From NCBI RefSeq assembly GCF_004329715.1, contig NZ_JXSY01000011.1:248001-312000 (forward strand): a stretch of DNA of 64,000 nt, in the 5' to 3' direction. The DNA is from Bowmanella sp. JS7-9 (GTDB lineage: Bacteria; Pseudomonadota; Gammaproteobacteria; Enterobacterales; Alteromonadaceae). The position numbers and the translations under genes were made by a program. The first letter of the stretch is position 1; every line of letters begins with the position of its first letter. Positions 18,523 through 24,427 of the stretch are shown here, piece by piece. The notes below the pieces were generated by a model, which worked only from the letters and a program-made list of their open reading frames with translations, ran no database searches and was not told the DNA's origin.

Positions 18523-20133
18523 TTACAGTTTAGGGCCTGCTGCTACCAGGGCTTTGCCTTCGGCATTGCCGGTAAAGTTTTCAAAGTTATTGATAAACAA
18601 GCCAGCCAGTTCGCGCGCTTTGGTTTGCCACTGTGCCGGGTCGGCATAGGTGTCGCGTGGATCCAAAATCGCCGGATCAACACCTGGCAGTGCTTTAGGG
18701 ATCTGCAGACCAAAAATTGGCAGCGTCTGAGTGTCGGCTTCCTCAATCGAACCATCCAAAATACGGTCGATGATAGCGCGGGTGTCTTTGATGGAGATGC
18801 GCTTGCCTGTGCCGTTCCAACCGGTATTTACCAGATAGGCTTTCGCACCGACGGCGTCCATTTTCTTCACCAGTTCTTCGCCGTAGCGCACCGGATGCAG
18901 GCTCAAGAATGCTTTGCCGAAACACGCCGAGAACGTCGGTGTTGGCTGCGTTATGCCACGTTCGGTACCGGCTAGCTTAGCGGTAAAGCCTGACAGGAAG
19001 TGATACTGGGTCTGCGCATGGTCCAACTTAGATACCGGCGGCAGAACTCCGAAGGCATCCGCGGTTAAGAAAATCACTTTGGTCGCGTGACCGCCTTTTG
19101 ACACCGGCTTTACGATATTCTCGATATGGTAGATCGGATAGGACACGCGGGTGTTTTCGGTTACCGACCCATCGGTGTAATCGACTTTGCCATTGGCATC
19201 GACAGTAACGTTTTCCAGCAGGGCATCGCGGCGGATCGCGTTATAAATATCCGGCTCACTTTCTGGATCCAGATTGATGGTTTTGGCGTAACAGCCACCT
19301 TCAAAATTGAAGATGCCGTCGTCGTCCCAGCCATGCTCATCATCACCAATCAATTCACGATTGGGATCTGTTGATAAGGTGGTTTTGCCTGTACCTGACA
19401 AGCCAAAGAAAATCGCCACATCGCCATCTTTTCCGGTATTGGCCGAGCAGTGCATCGAGGCCATGCCATTTAGCGGCAGGTAATAGTTCATCATGGCGAA
19501 CATGCCTTTTTTCATCTCGCCACCATACCAGGTGCCGCCGATGATTTGCATCTTCTCAGTCAGGTTAAACACGGTAAATACTTCAGAGTTCATGCCGTGT
19601 TTTTCGAAATCCGGGTTGCTGGTTTTCGAGCCATTCATTACCACGAAGTCCGGCTCACCATAGCTTGCCAGTTCATCATCGCTTGGGCGAATGAACATGT
19701 TTTTCACAAAGTGCGCCTGCCAGGCCACTTCGGTAATAAAACGCACTTTTAAACGTGAGTTCGGGTTGGCGCCGCAGAATGTGTCCACCACAAATAAGCG
19801 TTTGCCGGATAACTGTTTGGATACCAGCGCTTTGAGATCCTGCCAAACAGCCGGATCAAGTGGTTTGTTATCATTCGGTGCTTCCGGGCTATTCCACCAC
19901 ACGGTATCGCGGGTAACGTCGTCCAGCACAATGTATTTATCTTTGGGAGAGCGGCCTGTAAATACGCCAGTGTGTACGGCGACAGCACCTGATTCGGTTA
20001 CTACGCCTTTCTCATAACCGGTTAAATCCGGACGGGTTTCTTCTTCAAACAGCTGCTGGTAGGACGGATTATGGATAATCTCAGCAACGTCCGTGATGCC
20101 ATAGTTGGCCAGATCTGGTGTATGGATAGCCAT
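18523..20133 (-). CDS. pckA: Phosphoenolpyruvate carboxykinase (ATP)
   Basis: A 536-aa cytoplasmic enzyme that converts oxaloacetate and ATP to PEP, CO2 and ADP, the first committed step of gluconeogenesis. Visible signatures are the kinase P-loop [12 protein letters not shown], the metal-binding [11 protein letters not shown], the substrate loop [10 protein letters not shown], and [15 protein letters not shown]. Length matches E. coli PckA (540 aa). The start at 20133 is set by the ribosome site AAGGAG eight bases upstream; the frame is open for 42 more codons upstream but that part is unlike PckA. Together with fbp elsewhere in the window it supports growth on acids and lipids. A hairpin sits in its leader. 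Confidence 0.96.
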   Translation of the reverse strand: MAIHTPDLANYGITDVAEIIHNPSYQQLFEEETRPDLTGYEKGVVTESGAVAVHTGVFTGRSPKDKYIVLDDVTRDTVWWNSPEAPNDNKPLDPAVWQDLKALVSKQLSGKRLFVVDTFCGANPNSRLKVRFITEVAWQAHFVKNMFIRPSDDELASYGEPDFVVMNGSKTSNPDFEKHGMNSEVFTVFNLTEKMQIIGGTWYGGEMKKGMFAMMNYYLPLNGMASMHCSANTGKDGDVAIFFGLSGTGKTTLSTDPNRELIGDDEHGWDDDGIFNFEGGCYAKTINLDPESEPDIYNAIRRDALLENVTVDANGKVDYTDGSVTENTRVSYPIYHIENIVKPVSKGGHATKVIFLTADAFGVLPPVSKLDHAQTQYHFLSGFTAKLAGTERGITQPTPTFSACFGKAFLSLHPVRYGEELVKKMDAVGAKAYLVNTGWNGTGKRISIKDTRAIIDRILDGSIEEADTQTLPIFGLQIPKALPGVDPAILDPRDTYADPAQWQTKARELAGLFINNFENFTGNAEGKALVAAGPKL

Positions 20134-20167
20134 ACAAATGAACTCCTTACGCTTTGTATATTGGCGT

Positions 20168-20210
20168 ATCGAGCGAGTGCTGGAATTGTCATGTAGGGTG
20201 ACTGCTCGAT
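20168..20210 (-). promoter_or_regulatory. Leader hairpin of pckA
   Basis: On the minus strand ATCGAGCAGT (20201-20210) can pair with ACTCGCTCGAT (20168-20178), a ten-pair stem with one bulged base and a loop of about 22 bases. It lies 35 to 77 bases upstream of the start codon, between the likely promoter and the ribosome site. It could also be read as a DNA inverted repeat bound by a regulator. Confidence 0.45.
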
Positions 20211-20371
20211 ATTCTTCAGGTTGTATCACGTTGTGCGTTGTTTTGTTGTTTTGCATCAACGCGCTGTGAACCTCGGCACAGGCGAAGCACAGTGTAAAGA
20301 AATTAGCCCTAAAGTTAAATTGCTAATCCCATAAACCTGCGCTATCGCCGTTATTGCCAGTGATGAATACT

Positions 20372-20464
20372 TTACAAGGTAAATTGTGCTACCAGTTGGG
20401 TCAGGCGCTGCGTTTTTTCGTTCAACACTACGCAACTGGCGTTGCTATCGGATGAATCAGCGAA
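20372..20464 (-). pseudogene. Relic of a chemoreceptor (MCP) C-terminus
   Basis: The minus strand from 20464 to the TAA at 20372-20374 reads a 30-residue tail that ends NEKTQRLTQLVAQFTL. This resembles the very end of Alteromonadales chemoreceptors, which typically finish with a helix and L-x-x-LV-x-(Q/R)-F-(K/R)-(V/L/I), and the intact receptor at 4480 ends in a similar way (EIVGQFKI). No start codon or remaining domain precedes it, since it begins right behind the stop of the binding-protein gene in another frame. It appears to be the remnant of a deleted gene. The piece is short, so coincidence is possible. Confidence 0.45.
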
Positions 20465-20475
20465 TGTGAAATGTA

Positions 20476-21198
20476 CTATTTAGCAGCAAGCTCACCGGTT
20501 GCCACTATGGTTTGGCGAATACGCTTAAGTATACGAGGATCGGTACCCATCGACGCGGCCAGGTAAAAATCCTGATGCATGTCCGGCATCAATACGTTAA
20601 AGCGAAAACTTTCTAGATTACAGCCAGTTAGCTTGCAATAGGCGTTGATTAGTTCCGGGTTGGCCGGTGCCAGTTGTACGCGGTGATTAATCAGCGCATC
20701 ATAGGTATCCTGAGTGTCACGCATGATCAGCAGGTTTTGATTATCCACGAAACCGTTGGCCGATAGGTATTCATACACCACATCATTGCGCTTCACGCCA
20801 ATTAATACCTTTCGCGCTTCTTCGAGGGTTGTCAGCCCAACATGCGCCGTTTTGGCGCTGACCAGGTACATGTCCATATCGGCGATGCGGGTCAGCCAGT
20901 GGAATGCGTTTTCCCGATGCGGGGTTCGTACCAACGAAAATAACAAGACATTAGGTTGTTCCTGAGCAATTTTATAGGCGCGAGCCCAGGGCATGACATC
21001 CATGCTGTAATTCAATTCGCTGCTATCCAGTAAGTGGCGCACGGCATGAAAGGCGATGCCATCGACCAGAATGTTATTTTCGGTGATTTGTAAGGGTGGC
21101 AGGTCTTCCGTGAGGACCATTAATTTGGGTAATGGGGGTTCAGTCGCTGTGACATATGTTCCTATCACCAACAGGACCCACAGAAGCTTTTTTAACAT
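20476..21198 (-). CDS. Periplasmic substrate-binding protein, SBP_bac_3-like (copy 1)
   Basis: A 240-aa protein with a signal peptide (MLKKLLWVLLVIGTYVTA) and a single type II binding-protein fold: LMVLTEDLPPLQ opens lobe 1, MPWARAYKIAQEQPNVLLFS is the characteristic W-x-RA block, and IGVKRNDVVYEYL starts lobe 2. These are solute-binding-like proteins without an ABC permease nearby. In Alteromonadales such orphans occur in many copies and may be ligand sensors or partners of signalling proteins. The start at 21198 is chosen because longer starts add residues in front of the signal peptide. It is a tandem paralogue of the next gene and has exactly the same length. Confidence 0.82.
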   Translation of the reverse strand: MLKKLLWVLLVIGTYVTATEPPLPKLMVLTEDLPPLQITENNILVDGIAFHAVRHLLDSSELNYSMDVMPWARAYKIAQEQPNVLLFSLVRTPHRENAFHWLTRIADMDMYLVSAKTAHVGLTTLEEARKVLIGVKRNDVVYEYLSANGFVDNQNLLIMRDTQDTYDALINHRVQLAPANPELINAYCKLTGCNLESFRFNVLMPDMHQDFYLAASMGTDPRILKRIRQTIVATGELAAK

Positions 21199-21306
21199 TT
21201 TTACTGCATGGATTAATAAATGGATCTGTGGATCTGAAAGTAGCAAATCCTTGGCCAATAACAACCTTGATTAGTATCCGGTTGAGCTGAAACTTTGCCT
21301 GAAAAC

Positions 21307-22029
21307 CTAACGTTCAACCAATAAGCCACTGTCTGCAATGGCAATTTTCAAGCGGGCTAATAAGCGCGGGTCCGTTCCCTGTGAGGCGGCTAAATAAAAA
21401 TTTTGGCGTAATTCCGGGATCAACACGTTGTAGCGGAACATATCAGTTTTACAGGTGCGATCTTTACAATAGGCGCTCAGTACCTCCGGATTGCCCGGTG
21501 CCAGGGTTACCCGCCCGCGCAACAAGCCATCATAAGTGTCAAGGGTATCGCGCATGATCAGCAAGTTCTTTTGATCAGAAAATCCCTGACCAGTCAGATA
21601 ATCGTAAACCACATCATGGCGTTTCACCCCGATCAGCAATTGCCTGGCTTGTTGCAATGTGGTGATGTTGATGTCGGCACTTTTTAAACTGACCAAATAC
21701 AGATCCATATCGACGATCTGGGTTAGCCAGATAAAATGCTTTTCCCGTTCAGGGGTGCGCACCAGTGAAAACAGCAGCACATTAGGCTGCTCCGTTGCTA
21801 CCTTAAATGCACGCGCCCAGAGCAGCACATCCAGATTGTAATTGAGCTCACTGATATCCAGTACGCGCTGTACCTGTTGGTAGGCAATGCCATCGACTAG
21901 TTGGTTATTATGGGTAATCTGCAGTGGTGGTAAATCTTCGGTAATGACCGTTAATTTAGGTAAGCCCTTATCACTGGCGTATGAAAAAGGGATGGCGCAT
22001 AGCGTCAGAAGTAGTAAATAACATCGCAT
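21307..22029 (-). CDS. Periplasmic substrate-binding protein, SBP_bac_3-like (copy 2)
   Basis: A 240-aa paralogue of the gene at 20476, sharing long blocks such as TEDLPPLQIT, LVDGIA, EQPNVLLFSLVRTP and NLLIMRDT, so the pair came from a tandem duplication. Signal peptide MRCYLLLLTLCAIPFSYA. Differences cluster near the end (ELRQNFYLAASQGTDP here against DMHQDFYLAASMGTDP). It lies 108 bases upstream of copy 1 on the same strand and probably shares its transcript. No transport genes are near. The ligand is unknown; amino-acid-type ligands are usual for the fold. Confidence 0.82.
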   Translation of the reverse strand: MRCYLLLLTLCAIPFSYASDKGLPKLTVITEDLPPLQITHNNQLVDGIAYQQVQRVLDISELNYNLDVLLWARAFKVATEQPNVLLFSLVRTPEREKHFIWLTQIVDMDLYLVSLKSADINITTLQQARQLLIGVKRHDVVYDYLTGQGFSDQKNLLIMRDTLDTYDGLLRGRVTLAPGNPEVLSAYCKDRTCKTDMFRYNVLIPELRQNFYLAASQGTDPRLLARLKIAIADSGLLVER

Positions 22030-22139
22030 TACACAGTGGGCACTTCAGTTGGAAAGGCATGCAACAAGCGTAGTTAGTTTGCGATTTTTAGCCAGCTGCG
22101 CAAGGGTCAGGTGGGGCTCAACGCCCGATAATTTGCGAC

Positions 22140-22166
22140 ATTCGCGCGTTTTCGAACGCGCCGAAT
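22140..22166. other. Strong hairpin with a TTCG tetraloop
   Basis: ATTCG-CGCGTT-TTCG-AACGCG-CCGAAT forms eleven pairs with one offset around a TTCG loop. It lies in the divergent region between binding-protein copy 2 and the DUF2798 gene, about 48 bases before the latter. There is no T-tract. On RNA the plus-strand form would carry the very stable UUCG loop, which suggests a leader structure. Confidence 0.45.
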
Positions 22167-22213
22167 CATGTTAGTGTCGCGCCACCTAAATTCCAAAGTT
22201 AGCTCCCTGCAAG

Positions 22214-22441
22214 ATGTACTTACCGAAAAAGTCCCGTGCCGTAGTATTTGCTTTTTTTATGGCGTTGTTTATGAGTGGCCTGATGAGCATGGTGATTTCG
22301 CTTTTCAATGTTGGGCTGGTCAGTAATATCGTCGAAATCTGGTTACATGCCTGGTTGTTTGCCTTCGTCGTGGCCTTTCCCGCAGTCATGCTGGTAGCGC
22401 CTGTGGTGCATCGCATCGTGGCTCGCCTGGTGAAAGTCTGA
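22214..22441 (+). CDS. DUF2798 family small membrane protein
   Basis: A 75-aa protein with two transmembrane helices (about 9-32 and 42-66) separated by a short turn, and positively charged ends (MYLPKKSR, HRIVARLVKV). This matches the DUF2798 family of small inner-membrane proteins, which has no known function. It stands in front of the LiaF-like gene, 85 bases away on the same strand. Confidence 0.75.
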   Translation: MYLPKKSRAVVFAFFMALFMSGLMSMVISLFNVGLVSNIVEIWLHAWLFAFVVAFPAVMLVAPVVHRIVARLVKV

Positions 22442-22526
22442 CGACATACTTTGTAACGCTTTGTCGCTGGCGAGCTGATCCCGCCTTGCTAGGATAACCA
22501 ATCAGCCTTAGCAGGAGAGTGTAATC

Positions 22527-23186
22527 ATGGCAGTGGCATTAGAAGACCGTCCGCGCGAACAAGTGAAAGAAGAAGTTATTGATCAATTGATTCATAACTA
22601 CAGCCACGGAGTGATTTCCGCTGAAGCGTTTGAACGTCGTCTTGATCTGGCGATGGCTGCGCAGTCCAACGCACAACTGGTAGCGTTAGTGGCGGATTTG
22701 GAACTGGGTCAGCCAGATGAACAGTATCACCAGCGCAAAGCGCAAAATCTGGATGTTCGTTACGAACCCGGCGTCGGTGCTGAGTTTGACTCTCAGTTAA
22801 CTGTGTTGTCTTCCAACCATCGGAATGGCCCCTGGGTGGTGCCACGCACTTTGCGGATTAAAACCTTACTGGGTAACAACAAGCTGGACTTCACGGATGC
22901 GATATTTCAGCACCCAACTGTGACAATTAAATTGACCAGTATCCTCGCTGAAGAGGTGATTTGGGTGCCGGAGAACGTCAACGTGGTCGTCCGTGCCTCC
23001 AATATTCTCAGTAGCGTGACCAACCAAAATCGCGCTATCGCCCACCGCCAGGCGCCGACCATCATTATCGAAGGGGCGATGGTATTGGGCGCCATCAAGA
23101 TTGGTGTCAGACGGAGTTTAAAGGATCGTTTTCTGCGCTTTGCCAATGAAGTAAAAGCTGTGTTGGCGGGTGAGTCAGGGCGATAG
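22527..23186 (+). CDS. Soluble DUF1707/LiaF-like protein
   Basis: A 219-aa protein. Residues of about 15-60 (VIDQLIHNYSHGVISAEAFERRLDLAM) form a SHOCT/DUF1707-type helical hairpin. Residues of about 105-200 (LLGNNKLDFTDAIFQ, ILAEEVIWVPENVNVVVRAS) match the beta-helical C-terminal domain of LiaF/YvqF, the cell-wall antibiotic response proteins. Unlike LiaF there are no transmembrane helices between the two parts, so it is predicted to be cytoplasmic. LiaF inhibits a histidine kinase in Firmicutes; no kinase is adjacent here, though an ECF sigma gene follows 126 bases downstream. A good GCAGGAG ribosome site precedes the ATG. Confidence 0.75.
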   Translation: MAVALEDRPREQVKEEVIDQLIHNYSHGVISAEAFERRLDLAMAAQSNAQLVALVADLELGQPDEQYHQRKAQNLDVRYEPGVGAEFDSQLTVLSSNHRNGPWVVPRTLRIKTLLGNNKLDFTDAIFQHPTVTIKLTSILAEEVIWVPENVNVVVRASNILSSVTNQNRAIAHRQAPTIIIEGAMVLGAIKIGVRRSLKDRFLRFANEVKAVLAGESGR

Positions 23187-23266
23187 TCGCTGCGGCACCG
23201 TATTGCTTAGAGATGCGTTGGCATTAAATTAAATGTGGTTTTTACCCCGCGCTGTGTAATATAAAA

Positions 23267-23284
23267 ACAGATATTCATTTCTGT
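23267..23284. promoter_or_regulatory. Inverted repeat upstream of the ECF sigma gene
   Basis: ACAGA-N8-TCTGT lies 28 bases in front of the sigma-factor start. It could be an operator. The half sites are short and no regulator is assigned. Confidence 0.25.
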
Positions 23285-23311
23285 ACCTCATATGCCAGGG
23301 AGCCGCAGGCC

Positions 23312-23884
23312 ATGCCTTCCAACGAGAATAACAAGGCAGAAAGCGTTACCAGTCAGTGGTTTGAACAATTGTTTACTGCTTTGCGCTGGCCGCTGAAAAA
23401 GGCGTTGCGTGCCATGGTCTCGGTATCTGATGCGGACGAGATTGTGCAGGATTCCTTTGTGGCACTGATGGAACAGTGCGATAAATCGGTGCCGGACAAC
23501 CCCAGAGCATTTGTTTATACCGTGGCGCGCAATCTGGCTATTTCGCGTCTGCGTTCACAAGGCGTCCGACAACAATTTCTGTCCGAGCAAGAGGCCACGG
23601 GTCTCGAACTCCCATCTAACGTATCGCAAGATACGCTTTTCGCCGAACACCAGAAACAACGCCTCACCGCGGCGATTGAACAGCTACCACCGGTGTGCCG
23701 GCAGGTATTCGTATTACGCAAAATGCACGGCTATAGCCATAAAGAAATTGCCGACATTATGGGTATCTCGGTGAAAACCGTTGAGAACCATATTGCCAAG
23801 GGCATGAAAGCCTGTTTGCAGGCGTGTCGAATCAGCAGCAATCACCAATCTATCGACAAGGCTCGTCACCAGTCGGGTAAATGA
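23312..23884 (+). CDS. ECF RNA polymerase sigma factor, FecI-like
   Basis: A 190-aa sigma-70 family ECF factor. Region 2 is visible around DADEIVQDSFVALME and NPRAFVYTVARNLAISRLRS, region 4 around CRQVFVLRKMHGYSHKEIAD with the recognition helix SVKTVENHIAKGMK. The pattern is that of FecI-type factors that work with a FecR partner and a TonB-dependent receptor. Its stop codon overlaps the start of the next gene (ATGA at 23881), which codes for the FecR-like partner. It probably directs transcription of the receptor at 24428, whose upstream region carries an ECF-like promoter. Confidence 0.92.
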   Translation: MPSNENNKAESVTSQWFEQLFTALRWPLKKALRAMVSVSDADEIVQDSFVALMEQCDKSVPDNPRAFVYTVARNLAISRLRSQGVRQQFLSEQEATGLELPSNVSQDTLFAEHQKQRLTAAIEQLPPVCRQVFVLRKMHGYSHKEIADIMGISVKTVENHIAKGMKACLQACRISSNHQSIDKARHQSGK

Positions 23885-24225
23885 TGTCTATCGAAGAATG
23901 GACCGGCTATGGTTTGCCGGAAGAAATTACCGATGCTGCCATTGCCTGGTTGGTTAAACTCGAGTCCGGCGAAATGGATGAAGCGCAGCACCAGCAATTC
24001 AAGTCCTGGCTAGATGCACAACCGGAGCATCGCTGGGCGTTTGAGGATGTGTCTACGGTGTGGGCCAAGTCATCTGTCGTGCGCACCTCGTTATCGCCAA
24101 TCGCGATTCAAACCGCGCATAAGCCCGCAGCCGCGCCTGCGAGAATTTCCCGTGCAGACCTTTATACCCTGATCACACTGGCTGCCGTTTTTGCTGGCGT
24201 GCTACTCGGCTCGGCCCTTCAGTAA
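23881..24225 (+). CDS. Miniature FecR-like protein (DUF4880 domain plus one TM helix, no FecR domain)
   Basis: A 114-aa protein coupled to the ECF sigma gene by an ATGA overlap. Residues of about 15-60 (ITDAAIAWLVKLESGEMDEA, FKSWLDAQPEHRWAFEDV) form the DUF4880 domain that contacts the sigma factor in FecR proteins. A single transmembrane helix at about 93-113 (LITLAAVFAGVLLGSAL) ends the protein one residue later. The periplasmic FecR domain and C-terminal receptor-binding part (another 200 or so residues) are absent, and the following 200 bases do not encode them in any frame I could see. It should still bind the sigma factor, but it cannot read the receptor in the usual way. Confidence 0.85.
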   Translation: MMSIEEWTGYGLPEEITDAAIAWLVKLESGEMDEAQHQQFKSWLDAQPEHRWAFEDVSTVWAKSSVVRTSLSPIAIQTAHKPAAAPARISRADLYTLITLAAVFAGVLLGSALQ

Positions 24226-24254
24226 CAAAAAATAAATAAAAATTTAACAAAGGC

Positions 24255-24284
24255 GTAGGGGGTTTTGCTCGCTCGTGCGTCTTA
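24255..24284 (+). promoter_or_regulatory. Probable ECF-type promoter of the TonB receptor operon
   Basis: GTAGGGGGTTTT at 24255-24266 followed after 11 bases by CGTCTTA at 24278-24284. GG-rich -35 elements followed by CGTC -10 elements are typical for ECF promoters between fecR-like and receptor genes. The placement, about 140 bases before the receptor start, fits. The exact consensus for this sigma factor is not known. Confidence 0.5.
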
Positions 24285-24427
24285 CCTTCTGATAACCCAT
24301 TTTTAATTGAGGTTATCTGTGGCCTGCCATGCCGCGGCATGGCGTTGACGGCGATAACACAAGCCGCTGAGACGCTGCCAAGCGAGTGTCAGCAGGCAAG
24401 GGTGACAAATCAACTATCGGAGCAAGC

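Larger units (their letters stand above)
20134..20475. other. Upstream region of pckA
   Basis: The 342 bases contain the pckA leader hairpin, a stretch with no gene, and next to the binding-protein gene a decayed chemoreceptor tail (20372-20464). The pckA promoter should lie around 20220-20330, but I cannot fix a -10/-35 pair with confidence. Confidence 0.5.

Noticed and set aside
20134-20259. Longer N-terminus for PckA (42 further codons in frame)
   Set aside because: The added residues are not PckA-like, and the strong AAGGAG site fixes the start at 20133.
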